Assembly: GCA_040381535.1 (NCBI GenBank)
Contig: JBEIHF010000007.1
Span: forward strand, 15,134-79,133
DNA from: Micavibrio_A sp040381535
GTDB taxonomy: Bacteria; Pseudomonadota; Alphaproteobacteria; Micavibrionales; Micavibrionaceae
Direction of reading: 5' to 3'
Length of the DNA: 64,000 bases
The notes under the pieces were generated by a model, which did no database searches, was not told the DNA's origin, and saw only the letters and a program-made list of their open reading frames with translations. A program made the translations under genes and the position numbers. Below, one piece after another: positions 1-9,409 of the stretch. Every line of letters begins with the position of its first letter. Within the stretch, counting starts at the first letter, position 1.

Positions 1-605
1 CAGCAAATCTGGGGTATATGCGCTACATGGAAAGCGAAGAGTTCTTTGTTTCGCGGCTTGGTTACACAGGCGAAGACGGTTTTGAAATCAGCGTTCCGAA
101 CGCAAATGCTGCAATTCTATGGGCTCAATTCCTTGCCCATCCCGATGTCCGCCCGATAGGACTTGCCGCGCGCGACAGCCTTCGTCTGGAAATGGGTTAC
201 CCGCTCTATGGCCACGACATCAACGCCGACACATCGCCGGTGGAAGCGGACCTTGTATGGATTATGGGCAAAGACAAAGACCGTTCAGGCTATATCGGCG
301 AAAAAATCGTCAAAAAACACCTCGAAAACGGCCCGCCGCGGGTGCGGGTCGGCATAAAGCTCACCGATCGCGGCGTAGCACGCGAAGGGGCCGAGATATT
401 CTTGCAAAACGGACAGAAAATTGGGGATTTAACATCAGGTGGGTTCTCTCCGACCTTGAACGCGTCCATCGGACAGGGCTACATTGATCCAAAGCTTGGA
501 AAAGTTGGAGATGAAGTTCTGGTGCGTGTGCGCGGCCGGGATATAGCGGCCGTTATAGCGGACCTGCCCTTCGTAACGCCAAAAACCAAAAGGAGTTCAA
601 AATGA
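1..605 (+). CDS. gcvT: Aminomethyltransferase, glycine cleavage T protein (5' truncated by window edge)
   Basis: The reading frame is open from the first bases, so this is the C-terminal half (about 200 residues) of a protein that begins before the window. T protein transfers the methylene group from aminomethyl-lipoyl GcvH to tetrahydrofolate and releases ammonia. Visible family features are the SRLGYTGEDGFEI segment, the GLAARDSLRLEMGYPLYG core segment and the C-terminal barrel with GDLTSGGFSPTLN. It overlaps gcvH by 4 nt (ATGA), and gcvPA and gcvPB follow, so the whole glycine cleavage operon is present apart from its promoter and the N-terminus of GcvT. A glycine riboswitch, if there is one, would lie upstream of the window. 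Confidence 0.95.
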   Translation, partial: ANLGYMRYMESEEFFVSRLGYTGEDGFEISVPNANAAILWAQFLAHPDVRPIGLAARDSLRLEMGYPLYGHDINADTSPVEADLVWIMGKDKDRSGYIGEKIVKKHLENGPPRVRVGIKLTDRGVAREGAEIFLQNGQKIGDLTSGGFSPTLNASIGQGYIDPKLGKVGDEVLVRVRGRDIAAVIADLPFVTPKTKRSSK

Positions 606-976
606 GTGCTGTTAAATACACCAACGATCATGAATGGATCAAAGTCGAAGGCGATACGGCATGGATAGGCATCACCACCTACGCCCGCCACGCGCTCGGC
701 GATCTCGTTTATCTCGAACTCCCCGAAAAAGGCCGTCAGGTCAAAAAAGGCGATAACTTCGCAGTTGTTGAATCTGTTAAGGCGGCTTCCGAAATCTACA
801 CCCCCGTATCGGGCGAAATCGTTTCCGTGAACGACAATCTTCAGGACAATCTCGACGATCTGAAAGAAGACCTCGACAAAGGCTGGATCGTGAAGGTGAA
901 GATGAACAACCCCGCCGAAGCTGAAGGCCTGATGGATCAGGCTTCCTACGCTAAATTCACCGACAGCCTAAGCTAG
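602..976 (+). CDS. gcvH: Glycine cleavage system H protein
   Basis: 124 residues, the normal length for GcvH. It is the lipoyl-bearing shuttle that carries the aminomethyl group from P protein to T protein and is then reoxidised by lipoamide dehydrogenase, which is not in this window. The lipoylation site is Lys60 in VVESVKAASE, within the usual biotinyl/lipoyl beta-barrel; the N-terminal NDHEWIKVEGD is typical. The start overlaps the gcvT stop as ATGA, and gcvPA begins 10 nt after its stop behind an AGGAG ribosome-binding site. The lipoyl group is probably supplied through LipB, encoded at 21683-22348 in this window. Confidence 0.97.
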   Translation: MSAVKYTNDHEWIKVEGDTAWIGITTYARHALGDLVYLELPEKGRQVKKGDNFAVVESVKAASEIYTPVSGEIVSVNDNLQDNLDDLKEDLDKGWIVKVKMNNPAEAEGLMDQASYAKFTDSLS

Positions 977-986
977 GAGTAGCCCC

Positions 987-2270
987 ATGCGTTATCTGCC
1001 CCTCACTGCACAAAACCGAAAAGAGATGTTGCAGCAAATCGGCGCGAAATCCATCGATGAATTGTTCAAGGATGTGCCTGCCGCCGCTGTCCGCAAAGAA
1101 CTCCCGAACCTTCCTATGCATATGGGCGAGTTGGAGATCGAACGCAAATTAAGCGGCTACGCCAATCAAAACCAAGCGGCATCGCAAGGCCCGTTCTTCC
1201 TAGGCGCAGGGTGTTATTTCCACCACGTGCCGAGCACCGTCGATTACATCATACAGCGCAGCGAATTCCTCACCGCCTACACACCATACCAGCCCGAAAT
1301 CGCTCAAGGCACGCTGCAATATCTTTTTGAATACCAAAGCTTCATCGCGCTCCTGACGGGTCAAGAAGTCGCAAACGCCTCGCTCTATGACGGCGCAACA
1401 GCGATGGCCGAAGCGGCCCTGATGGCGATGCGCATAACCAAGCGCAACAAAGTGGTCTATGGCTCCGCCATCCACCCGCATTATAACGAGGTTCTGAATT
1501 CCTACCTCAACAATATCGGCGCAGAACACGCGGGGCATAATGGCGCGCTCGACGACAAAACCGCTTGCGTGATCGTCCAATCACCCGACTTCTTCGGCAA
1601 TGTCCATGCTTACGCGGACTGGCGCACAAAATGCGATGAGAACGGCGCGCTCCTGATCGTGGTTACTAACGAAATCCTGTCCTTGGGCCTGCTCCCCGCG
1701 CCTGTAGAGGCCGATATCGTGTGCGGTGAAGCGCAATCCATCGGCGTCGCTATGTCATTCGGTGGCCCTCACCTCGGCTTCTTCGCCTGCCGCGAAAAAT
1801 TCATCCGCCAGATGCCGGGAAGACTTTGCGGCCAGACGGTCGATGCCGACGGCAAGCGCGGGTTCGTGCTCACCCTGTCCACCCGCGAACAACATATTCG
1901 CCGCGAAAAAGCGACATCAAACATCTGCACCAACCAAGGCCTTTGCGCCCTCGCCTTTACGGTCCATATGTCCCTGCTCGGTGAAGACGGTTTTAAGCAA
2001 CTGGCCGTGTTAAACCACGAGAAGGCCTGCGCTCTGGTAGATTCCCTCGCAAAGGTCAAAGGCGTAACCCTAGACAATAAAACCTTCTTCAACGAATTCA
2101 CGATTACGGTGTCCAAAGATGCCGCAAAAACCGTGCAGCAATTGGCGGACAAAGGCATCATCGGAGGGTATCCGTCCGGCAACGACAAGATCGTCGTCGC
2201 CGCCACGGAAGTGACGAGCGACGAAGACATCGCCGCCTTCGCCAAAGCCTTGAGCGAGGTGCTCGCATGA
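987..2270 (+). CDS. gcvPA: Glycine dehydrogenase (decarboxylating) subunit 1
   Basis: 427 residues, slightly short for a GcvPA but complete from MRYLPLT to a C-terminus that overlaps gcvPB by ATGA. It is the alpha half of the two-subunit P protein, which decarboxylates glycine on PLP and loads the aminomethyl group onto GcvH. Recognisable stretches are FLGAGCYFHHVPS, TPYQPEIAQGTLQ, NASLYDGATAMAEA and SFGGPHLGFFACR. This half lacks the PLP-binding lysine, which lies in the partner subunit. The start at 987 follows AGGAGTAGCCCC. Confidence 0.96.
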   Translation: MRYLPLTAQNRKEMLQQIGAKSIDELFKDVPAAAVRKELPNLPMHMGELEIERKLSGYANQNQAASQGPFFLGAGCYFHHVPSTVDYIIQRSEFLTAYTPYQPEIAQGTLQYLFEYQSFIALLTGQEVANASLYDGATAMAEAALMAMRITKRNKVVYGSAIHPHYNEVLNSYLNNIGAEHAGHNGALDDKTACVIVQSPDFFGNVHAYADWRTKCDENGALLIVVTNEILSLGLLPAPVEADIVCGEAQSIGVAMSFGGPHLGFFACREKFIRQMPGRLCGQTVDADGKRGFVLTLSTREQHIRREKATSNICTNQGLCALAFTVHMSLLGEDGFKQLAVLNHEKACALVDSLAKVKGVTLDNKTFFNEFTITVSKDAAKTVQQLADKGIIGGYPSGNDKIVVAATEVTSDEDIAAFAKALSEVLA

Positions 2271-3802
2271 ACGCTCCTTCAACAAACGCAGCATTGAAAA
2301 CGCCCGCCAACGAGAATACGGACGCCCCCAAGATGGAACAAACCAGAGGCCTCAATTACGATGAAAACCTGCTCTGGGAAAAGGGCCGCTCCGACCATCC
2401 AGGCGTAGATCTTCCCAAGCCCAAGGGCACGCCTTCCCGTACGGGTGCAAAGGCACGCGACAAGATCGGCCTGCCACAGGTGACAGAGCCCGAAGCCCTG
2501 CGCCACTTCGTACGCCTGTCCACGAAGAACTATTCCATCGACAGCGGCTTCTTCCCGCTCGGTTCCTGCACGATGAAACACAACCCGCGCCTGAATGAAA
2601 AGATCGCGCGCCTTCCAGGATTCGGTCAGGTCCACCCGCTCCAACCGGCCTCCACTGTGCAAGGCGCGTTGAAGGTTATGTTTGAACTTCAAGGCTGGCT
2701 GTCGGAACTAACAGGTTTGCCGGGCGTGTGTTTGACACCTGCCGCAGGCGCGCATGGCGAACTCGCAGGCATCATGACAATCGCACGTGCGCATGAATTG
2801 AAGGGGAACACGCACAAAAAAGTGATCCTCGTGCCTGACTCCGCCCACGGCACCAACCCTGCCACGGCAGCGATGTGCGGGTTCGATATTCGAGTCATTC
2901 CGACCCGCGACACGGGGCGCGTCACCTTTGACGAATTCAAAAAAGCTCTGGGCGACGGACATGACGTCGCTGGCATGATGGTGACCAACCCGAACACCTG
3001 CGGGCTGTTCGAACGGGAAATTCTGGAAATATCAAAAGCGCTTCATGACGTAGGCGGCTATTTCTACTGTGACGGTGCGAATTTCAACGCCCTCGTGGGC
3101 CGAATTAGACCCGCGGATTTCGGCGTGGACGTCATGCACATCAACCTGCATAAAACCTTCTCCACCCCGCATGGCGGCGGCGGACCTGGAAGCGGGCCGA
3201 TCTGCGTGACTCAGGAACTGGCCGCATATGTACCCAGCCCTATAGTTTTGAATGAAAACGGCTCGTATCGTTTTGAGAACGAAACGGATCGAAAAAGCCA
3301 CTGCGGCAGAATCAAAGGCTTTCAAGGCCAGTTCGGCATGCATATCCGTGCGCTTACTTACATGATGTCGCATGGTGCGGACGGGCTGCGTCAGGTTTCC
3401 GAGGATGCTGTGCTCAACGCCAACTACATCCTTTCTCAATTAAAGCAAGACTATAACGTCCCGTTCGAGGGGCCTTGCATGCATGAATGCCTGCTTACTG
3501 ACAAGATCCAGAAAGAGTCAGGCGTCACCACGCTTGATATCGCCAAGACCCTCGTGGAGCACGGCATGCACCCCATGACCATCTACTTCCCATTGGTGGT
3601 TCAAGGCGCGATGCTTATCGAACCCACCGAGACGGAAAGCAAGAATACGCTGGATCGCTTCATTCACGTCATGAAGGATATCGCCGCGGATGTCAGGGCG
3701 GGTCATGTGGATAAGTTTCATGCTTATCCACAATCGGCCCCCTCCCGACGCCTCGACGAGGTGAAAGCCGCCCGTGAACCTGTCCTGCGCTGGAAAGAAT
3801 AA
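2267..3802 (+). CDS. gcvPB: Glycine dehydrogenase (decarboxylating) subunit 2
   Basis: 511 residues, the beta half of P protein and the PLP-carrying subunit. The PLP Schiff-base lysine is Lys296 in HINLHKTFSTPHGGGGPG; the glycine-rich loop after it is diagnostic. Other family landmarks are SGFFPLGSCTMKHNPR near residue 95, PDSAHGTNPATAAMCGF in the middle, and MTIYFPLVVQGAMLIEPTE near the C-terminus. The N-terminal 25 residues are poorly conserved and polar. It is translationally coupled to gcvPA (ATGA overlap) and is the last gcv gene; a lipoprotein gene starts one base after its stop. Confidence 0.97.
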   Translation: MNAPSTNAALKTPANENTDAPKMEQTRGLNYDENLLWEKGRSDHPGVDLPKPKGTPSRTGAKARDKIGLPQVTEPEALRHFVRLSTKNYSIDSGFFPLGSCTMKHNPRLNEKIARLPGFGQVHPLQPASTVQGALKVMFELQGWLSELTGLPGVCLTPAAGAHGELAGIMTIARAHELKGNTHKKVILVPDSAHGTNPATAAMCGFDIRVIPTRDTGRVTFDEFKKALGDGHDVAGMMVTNPNTCGLFEREILEISKALHDVGGYFYCDGANFNALVGRIRPADFGVDVMHINLHKTFSTPHGGGGPGSGPICVTQELAAYVPSPIVLNENGSYRFENETDRKSHCGRIKGFQGQFGMHIRALTYMMSHGADGLRQVSEDAVLNANYILSQLKQDYNVPFEGPCMHECLLTDKIQKESGVTTLDIAKTLVEHGMHPMTIYFPLVVQGAMLIEPTETESKNTLDRFIHVMKDIAADVRAGHVDKFHAYPQSAPSRRLDEVKAAREPVLRWKE

Positions 3803-3803
3803 T

Positions 3804-4133
3804 ATGAAAAAATGTATAACTTGTGTCTTACTTATCCCCAGCCTGTGCATAATCGTGTCATGCACCACCACCAAACACCGTAAGGCACCCGTCACTCCGC
3901 AGCCCATGGCCTGCACCGGAAACGTGCCGGCGCAGATCACCCTATATTCCCCGACCGACGCCAAGCTAACCTTCGAAGAGAAAACCTATGCATTAAACCG
4001 CATCGAAACAGCGTCGGGCGTGAAATACGGCAACGATGACATCACCTATTGGAACAAGGGAATCGACGCCATGATCACCCGCAAGGACGGGTCGGTTTCT
4101 ACCTGTACCTACATCCCCAAAAGCGGTCTCTAA
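3804..4133 (+). CDS. MliC-like lipoprotein, predicted lysozyme inhibitor
   Basis: 109 residues starting at the ATG one base after the gcvPB stop. The N-terminus is a lipoprotein signal peptide (MKKC...LCIIVSC, lipobox VSC with Cys20). The mature part has the layout of the MliC/PliC family of C-type lysozyme inhibitors: a cysteine in MACTG, then ASGVKYGNDDITYWNKG matching the conserved SGxxY and W-x-K-G loops that enter the lysozyme active site in known members, and a second cysteine in STCTY that would form the disulfide. Known members are anchored to the outer membrane and protect peptidoglycan. It may be read through from the gcv operon. The family call rests on motif recognition only. Confidence 0.7.
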   Translation: MKKCITCVLLIPSLCIIVSCTTTKHRKAPVTPQPMACTGNVPAQITLYSPTDAKLTFEEKTYALNRIETASGVKYGNDDITYWNKGIDAMITRKDGSVSTCTYIPKSGL

Positions 4134-4162
4134 TCCGAAGCAACGCCCACCTTTCGGATAGG

Positions 4163-4224
4163 TTCCCGATTCCTTTTTGACCCTGTGGAAAAGGCTCTAT
4201 TTTTGACTCCGGTCGAATCGGGAA
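4163..4224. repeat. Inverted repeat, 10-bp perfect arms
   Basis: TTCCCGATTC (4163-4172) is repeated in inverted orientation as GAATCGGGAA (4215-4224), with a 42-nt spacer that holds the direct repeat TTTTTGAC twice. It lies between two lipoprotein genes. No T-run follows, so it does not look like a classical terminator. It could be an operator or a chance repeat. Confidence 0.4.
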
Positions 4225-4303
4225 TCACTCCAGAGTCTGACTCAAGAGTTTCTTCTGTGTTCTCTCACGTATTGTTCCTTCCAAACTTTTCCTTGGGTAC
4301 TCT

Positions 4304-4858
4304 GTGCAAACGAAAGTTCTCTATGCCGCGCTTGCGGTGCTGGCTCTTCCTTTCCTGACTGCGTGCGGCAGCACAGGAGAGGAAGAACTGGCGACTTCCA
4401 TGACACCGGAGTATGTAGGAGCCGTTGACCCGAGTGACTCCAAATTGCATTCTGCCGTGCAAACCTATCTCGGCCTGAACAAAGGCCCCAAAAATTCCCA
4501 ATATAAATATGTCCGTATAGACCTGAACAATGATGGTCTGCGCGAAGGCCTCGTGTTGTTTAACCTGCCCCATTCCTACTGGTGTGGATGGAGCGGTTGC
4601 ACAATGGCGGTATTCGAAGCCAAGGATAATTCCTTTGCCCTGCTCTCCCAGACATCGCGCATCAGGGGCCCCCTCGTTTTGGCCGCCTCTGAAACCAACG
4701 GCTGGGGCGATATCGGCGTGCGCGTTTCCGGCACCAACATGTATGACCACAACGTCCTGCTGAAATTTGATGGCTACGCCTATCCAGACAATCCATTGGG
4801 TCAGGCAGCCGTACCCTACGACCTCGCCGATCTCGGCTCCACCCGCCTTTTCCCTTAA
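4304..4858 (+). CDS. Putative lipoprotein of unknown function
   Basis: 184 residues from a GTG start at 4304. No good ribosome-binding site precedes it, but this start places a clean lipoprotein signal (MQTKVLYAALAVLALPFLTAC, lipobox LTAC, Cys21) at the N-terminus. The mature part has one FG-GAP/EF-hand-like calcium-loop segment, YVRIDLNNDGLREGLVLF, and a Cys pair in YWCGWSGCTM. It ends in a hydrophilic tail. I do not recognise a characterised family. It stands alone between 170 bp and 146 bp of intergenic sequence. Confidence 0.7.
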   Translation: MQTKVLYAALAVLALPFLTACGSTGEEELATSMTPEYVGAVDPSDSKLHSAVQTYLGLNKGPKNSQYKYVRIDLNNDGLREGLVLFNLPHSYWCGWSGCTMAVFEAKDNSFALLSQTSRIRGPLVLAASETNGWGDIGVRVSGTNMYDHNVLLKFDGYAYPDNPLGQAAVPYDLADLGSTRLFP

Positions 4859-5004
4859 TTTATAAGCGTTTATAGCGGACGTTTTGCCTTTCTTCAGGGC
4901 GGCTTTAGACCTTCAAATCACCTATAATTCATTTTTTTATGCTTTTTACTTGCGTTTTTACGGGGGTGCGGTTTATTAACATAAAAACGTATGCGGTGTT
5001 TTGA

Positions 5005-5823
5005 ATGGCGATTATTAAACCGGAACAGCTCCTGCCCAACAGTAAAAAGCCTGACCTCAAGGTCATGCTTGCGGACATGGGCAACCGCCTTAGAAAGTTC
5101 GGCATGGGATATCCGCTTCCCCAAACGCTGAACTACGGCAATGAAAACTTCCCGATGTTTGAAATCGACAAGGTTCCGCATAACAACATCACCCGCCAGC
5201 ATATCGACCAGATCACCGGTAGCTTTGCCTTTTTAACGGCCGCCAATATCCGCGACATGGAAAGTATCAAGAAGCCTTTGAAAAAAGACGACTTCATTGA
5301 CAAGAGACTCAACCTGCTCAATGTCGCCCTCTTGCTTACGCACGTGACCAGCTTGCTCGAACAAGCCACATCCCTGCGCGACGGCGCCCCCGCATATTTG
5401 GGTGGCAGATTTACTCGCTATACGGAATTCAAGCTGGCCGAGGCATGGGATGCGCAGGCCGTAAACCCGAGAAGAGAAAAACACAGGGTTCCCGAAAAAT
5501 TCGAACCGGACGCCATCCGCGAGCTTTGCAACCTTGTGGCGAAATGTCATCTTCTCATCTGCGCAGAACCTTTGAGCGTGATCATCAAGCACCATGTCAA
5601 AATCCTGCCCCAACCTGCTGAAGTGATGGCACCGCTCGAAGAAGCGCCACAAGTCACGACGGAGAGCACAGGAGAATTGAGACTCGCGCCTGTTCTGCAA
5701 AATGCCGCCGCTCCTGAGTCGGACCTCGGGGATGCAAATGCAACGGGAGTACCACAACAACAAGCCGCCGCCATTCCCGCCCCCTATGCCCCTGACGTCA
5801 TGATCAACGCCTTTAAAGGCTAA
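5005..5823 (+). CDS. Hypothetical protein
   Basis: 272 residues, no signal peptide or membrane segment. The N-terminal two thirds (to about residue 195) look globular and mainly helical, with a conserved-looking RLNLLNVALLLTHVTSLLEQA helix and a short arginine/lysine-rich stretch (NPRREKHRVPEKF). The last 75 residues are rich in Ala, Pro and Gln and probably disordered, ending in YAPDVMINAFKG. I do not recognise the family. It lies 62 bp upstream of the Y-family polymerase gene on the same strand, so the two could be cotranscribed, but no functional link is visible. Confidence 0.7.
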   Translation: MAIIKPEQLLPNSKKPDLKVMLADMGNRLRKFGMGYPLPQTLNYGNENFPMFEIDKVPHNNITRQHIDQITGSFAFLTAANIRDMESIKKPLKKDDFIDKRLNLLNVALLLTHVTSLLEQATSLRDGAPAYLGGRFTRYTEFKLAEAWDAQAVNPRREKHRVPEKFEPDAIRELCNLVAKCHLLICAEPLSVIIKHHVKILPQPAEVMAPLEEAPQVTTESTGELRLAPVLQNAAAPESDLGDANATGVPQQQAAAIPAPYAPDVMINAFKG

Positions 5824-5885
5824 AGCCCTTTTCACTTGCCTTTTGTTCCCTATAACCCTAAAAGGAACAAATAGGGAACGAAACC

Positions 5886-7184
5886 ATGAAAACACCCGAA
5901 GAGCTTGGCTTGAACACACTGTTCCTCGATCTGAACAGCTATTTCGCCAGCGTCGAACAAAACGAACATCCCGAACTGCGCGGACGCCCCGTCGCCGTTG
6001 TGCCGATGATGACGGATGGCACCTGCGCCATCGCCGCGAGTTACGAAGCAAAAGCCTATGGCGTCAAGACCGGCACGAAGATCTACGAAGCCAAACAGAT
6101 GTGCCCGCAATTAATCTGCGTGCTCGCCCGCCACGACATCTACACCCACTATCATTTGAAGGTTCTCGAAGCGACGAACAAGCATATTCCCGTCACCAAG
6201 AAATGGTCGATCGACGAATTCCATTGCGATTTGATGGGGCAGGAAAAGCGCCCTGAAAATGCACGGCGGCTTGCACAGAACATCAAGAACCAGATCTACA
6301 AAGATGTCGGCCCCGTTATAAAATGCTCCATCGGCATCGCGCCCAATTCATTTCTCGCAAAGGTTGCCACAGATCTTCAAAAGCCTGACGGGCTTGTATT
6401 GCTCGCTCCCGAAGACCTTCCGGGCAGATTGTTCGATTTAACTTTGCGCGATCTTCCAGGCATCAATGTGCGTATGGAAGAACGGCTCAACAAGGCAAAG
6501 ATATTCACGCTCGAAGATTTGTGGAATACCTCTCCCAAACAGGCGCGGAGCATATGGGGCAGCGTTGGCGGCGAAAAATTCTGGTACGGGTTGCACGGTT
6601 ACGCCATTCCGCATATCGAAACAAATACCTGCATGGTCGGCCATTCCCGCGTACTCGATCCAGAACTGCGCGTGCCCGAAAAGGCGCGCCTTATGACGCG
6701 CCGCCTTCTCTTCAAGGCCACAATGCGATTGCGCAGAAAAGGCTTTCACGCAGGCACGATCTCTTTGGGTGTGCGCATGGTAGACGGCCGCAAATGGGAA
6801 GGCGCCGCACGTTTCCCCGCCGCGCAGGATTTTTTTACCTTCATGGCACATCTCGATGATTTATGGACGTCTATGACGCTGGAATATTTCGGACGAGCAC
6901 CTAAGGATATGCCCAACCGCATAACCATGAAAAAAGTATCGGTCATTCTGCATTCGCTGGAAGCCGACGGCACGATCACCGACGATATGTTCAACACGGA
7001 AATCGCCGAAACGCGCACAATCATGACCAAACGGGAATCTCTGTCCAACGCCATCACGGAGATAAACAAGAAATTTCATAACGAGGCGGTATCGCTCGGC
7101 ATCGTACCCAAAACGTTAGCGGGGCATGTGGGCACGAAAATCGCGTTTTCGCGCATTCCCGATATCGAGGAATTCAGCGAGTGA
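5886..7184 (+). CDS. Y-family (DinB/Pol IV-like) translesion DNA polymerase
   Basis: 432 residues. The N-terminal palm begins LFLDLNSYFASVEQ, equivalent to the DMDxFFAxVE motif of DinB with the first catalytic Asp; Tyr-Phe occupies the steric-gate region. The second catalytic block is KWSIDEFHCDL (Asp-Glu). CSIGIAPNSFLAKVATDLQKP is the typical Y-family fingers/palm motif, and LPGINVRMEERL is the helix-hairpin-helix thumb. A little-finger domain occupies about residues 250-390. I see no clear C-terminal beta-clamp-binding pentapeptide. It is probably an error-prone lesion-bypass polymerase. Whether it is DinB proper or a side branch of the family cannot be decided by eye. Its stop abuts that of the convergent gene. 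Confidence 0.88.
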   Translation: MKTPEELGLNTLFLDLNSYFASVEQNEHPELRGRPVAVVPMMTDGTCAIAASYEAKAYGVKTGTKIYEAKQMCPQLICVLARHDIYTHYHLKVLEATNKHIPVTKKWSIDEFHCDLMGQEKRPENARRLAQNIKNQIYKDVGPVIKCSIGIAPNSFLAKVATDLQKPDGLVLLAPEDLPGRLFDLTLRDLPGINVRMEERLNKAKIFTLEDLWNTSPKQARSIWGSVGGEKFWYGLHGYAIPHIETNTCMVGHSRVLDPELRVPEKARLMTRRLLFKATMRLRRKGFHAGTISLGVRMVDGRKWEGAARFPAAQDFFTFMAHLDDLWTSMTLEYFGRAPKDMPNRITMKKVSVILHSLEADGTITDDMFNTEIAETRTIMTKRESLSNAITEINKKFHNEAVSLGIVPKTLAGHVGTKIAFSRIPDIEEFSE

Positions 7185-7913
7185 TTATGAGCCTTGCGCG
7201 AATCTTTCAATCTGCGCGGGCGAAGCCTCGATAGGCGTAGTCATCACCAACTCGTTCATCTTCGCACCCATCACCACGCAATGCGCGGCAACCGTATACT
7301 GCTTGGCTTGGGGGAAAAGCCCTTCGGGGTCGATCAGCGCATTTTGCACCGAAAGGATTTTTTCCAGCTCCATATTCGCCGCGCCTTCGCGTACGGGCAC
7401 ATCCACCGTTACATGGGATTTATCTTCGGCCACATAATCGAAACGGATGTGCATGGGAAAACTCACGCCGCTGAAGGGGCGAAAATCACGTTTAAAAACG
7501 GTGACAACTTTCAAATCGAATGTCTGTCCGCCATAAGAAGCCTTGCCCTGCACGTTGTCGATAAATCGTTCATTGGGAAACCCGCCCCAGCCCGTAGGCA
7601 AAGGCACATGCACGAATTGCAAAGGCGCGGTGCCGATATTCGCTAATCCATCATTGCGGCATCCGGTAGGCACCGCAACGCCTGCAGGGGCATTCGCGCC
7701 TTGATCGTTGATGAAACCCACGGGCGCGCCGTTGCGGATGATGATCACCTTGTCATTCTTGACGACCGGCGCGGTCCTGAGCATTTCGCTCGGCGCCTCA
7801 TTCTTGGCAGGTTGCTTTTTGGCGAAATTGTTGGTCGGCGGGGCATCCGCAAAAGCCGCTCCGGAGAGAAACAGGCAAAACGCGGAAGTCAGGGCAACTT
7901 TGCGGGAAATCAT
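7185..7913 (-). CDS. Secreted protein of unknown function
   Basis: 242 residues with a Sec signal peptide (MISRKVALTSAFCLFLSGAAFADA, cleavage near residue 23). The mature part has two cysteines, PTGCRNDG and AAHCVVMGA, that may form a disulfide. The segment around residues 150-195 (HIRFDYVAEDKSHVTVDVP and the following EGAANMELEKI) weakly resembles the strand-and-helix pattern near the C-terminal half of alpha-carbonic anhydrases. The zinc-binding His triad of that family is not evident, so no activity is claimed. It is convergent with the polymerase gene and divergent from trmFO. Confidence 0.7.
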   Translation of the reverse strand: MISRKVALTSAFCLFLSGAAFADAPPTNNFAKKQPAKNEAPSEMLRTAPVVKNDKVIIIRNGAPVGFINDQGANAPAGVAVPTGCRNDGLANIGTAPLQFVHVPLPTGWGGFPNERFIDNVQGKASYGGQTFDLKVVTVFKRDFRPFSGVSFPMHIRFDYVAEDKSHVTVDVPVREGAANMELEKILSVQNALIDPEGLFPQAKQYTVAAHCVVMGAKMNELVMTTPIEASPAQIERFAQGS

Positions 7914-8038
7914 GGTGGTCCCCTATGGTTTGGGTTGTTGTGATATTTCGATACACCCATTCTATTAATTATTTGCAGCTTCTCCAAGGCCATTTTTCGA
8001 TACTGGATTTTGCATACAGAAAATGAGATAAATTCTTT

Positions 8039-9409
8039 ATGACATTGAAACCCATCCATATTATTGGTGCAGGACTCGCAGGTTCCGAAGCCGCATGGCA
8101 AGTGGCCCAGATGGGCGTGCCTGTTGTCCTTCACGAGATGCGCGGTGTGCGTATGACAGATGCCCACAAGACTGACGGGTGTGCGGAACTGGTCTGCTCC
8201 AACTCATTTCGTTCCGACGATGTACACTACAACGCGGTGGGATTGCTTCACGAAGAAATGAGACGCGCCGGATCATTAATCATGGCCGAAGGCGATAAAT
8301 CAGCCGTACCAGCAGGCGGTGCACTAGCCGTGGATCGCGATGCGTTTTCCTATGGAGTCACAGAAAAACTCACGAGTCACCCGCTGATATCGATACGGCG
8401 CGAGCATATTGAATTTCCACCCGATGACTGGGACAGCGTTATCATCGCAACGGGGCCTCTTACCTCCATCGAACTCGCAAAGCAGGTGCAAAGCATCGGC
8501 GGCGAAGAGCAACTTGCCTTCTTCGATGCCATAGCCCCTATCGTACATAAGGACACTATCGACTTCGGCATTGCATGGATGCAGTCACGATACGACAAGG
8601 AAGGTCCTGCAGGAACGGGTTCGGACTATATCAATTGTCCTATGAACAAAGAACAATATATTACTTTTATCACTGAACTTTTAGCTTCTGAAAAAACAGA
8701 ATTCAAGGAATGGGAAAGCAACACGCCGTACTTCGAAGGCTGCATGCCGGTCGAGGTTATGGCGTCACGCGGAGTAGATACGCTACGCTATGGCCCTATG
8801 AAACCTGTTGGACTGACAGATCCAAATACAGGACAGCGCGCATACGCGGTGGTTCAGTTAAGACAGGACAATGCGCTCGGCACGCTCTACAACATGGTCG
8901 GTTTCCAGACCAAAATGAAATACGCCGAACAAACCCGCGTCTTCCGCCTCATTCCGGGGCTTCAGAATGCAGAATTCGCGCGTCTGGGTGGATTGCACCG
9001 GAACACCTTTATCAATTCACCGCGCCTCCTGAATGGCTCGCTTCAGATGAAAGCCATGCCGCGCATTCGCTTTGCGGGTCAGATCACGGGGTGCGAAGGC
9101 TACGTCGAGTCGGCCGCTGTCGGAATCATGGCCGGAAGATTCGCGGCCTGCGAACGTTTGGGCGTTTTCATGACGCCTCCACCGCACACAACGGCCATGG
9201 GCTCCATCCTCGCCCACATCACGGGCGGCGGCAACGCGGACACGTTCCAGCCGATGAACGTAAACTTCGGCCTCTTCCCGCCGATAGACGAACCCAAGAA
9301 TGTACGCGGCAAAGAGCGCGGTCGTGAGCGTAAGAAATTTCTGGCCTTGCGCGCCCTAAACGACATCGACAATTGGCTGCAGCAATTCGCCGCATCCAAA
9401 GCAGCATGA
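8039..9409 (+). CDS. trmFO: Methylenetetrahydrofolate-tRNA-(uracil-5-)-methyltransferase
   Basis: 456 residues, the normal length. The FAD-binding Rossmann motif is at the N-terminus ([14 protein letters not shown]), followed by [22 protein letters not shown] and [14 protein letters not shown], all hallmarks of TrmFO. The enzyme makes m5U54 in the T-loop of tRNA using methylene-tetrahydrofolate and FADH2, in place of the SAM-dependent TrmA of gamma-proteobacteria. The C-terminal FAD segment ([20 protein letters not shown]) is intact. Its stop overlaps the next start as ATGA. Confidence 0.96.
   Translation: MTLKPIHIIGAGLAGSEAAWQVAQMGVPVVLHEMRGVRMTDAHKTDGCAELVCSNSFRSDDVHYNAVGLLHEEMRRAGSLIMAEGDKSAVPAGGALAVDRDAFSYGVTEKLTSHPLISIRREHIEFPPDDWDSVIIATGPLTSIELAKQVQSIGGEEQLAFFDAIAPIVHKDTIDFGIAWMQSRYDKEGPAGTGSDYINCPMNKEQYITFITELLASEKTEFKEWESNTPYFEGCMPVEVMASRGVDTLRYGPMKPVGLTDPNTGQRAYAVVQLRQDNALGTLYNMVGFQTKMKYAEQTRVFRLIPGLQNAEFARLGGLHRNTFINSPRLLNGSLQMKAMPRIRFAGQITGCEGYVESAAVGIMAGRFAACERLGVFMTPPPHTTAMGSILAHITGGGNADTFQPMNVNFGLFPPIDEPKNVRGKERGRERKKFLALRALNDIDNWLQQFAASKAA

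Noticed and set aside
5233..6051. 272-residue minus-strand frame spanning 5005-5823 and the polymerase start
   Set aside because: Rich in Arg and Cys like antisense frames; it covers the promoter and start of a clear polymerase gene.
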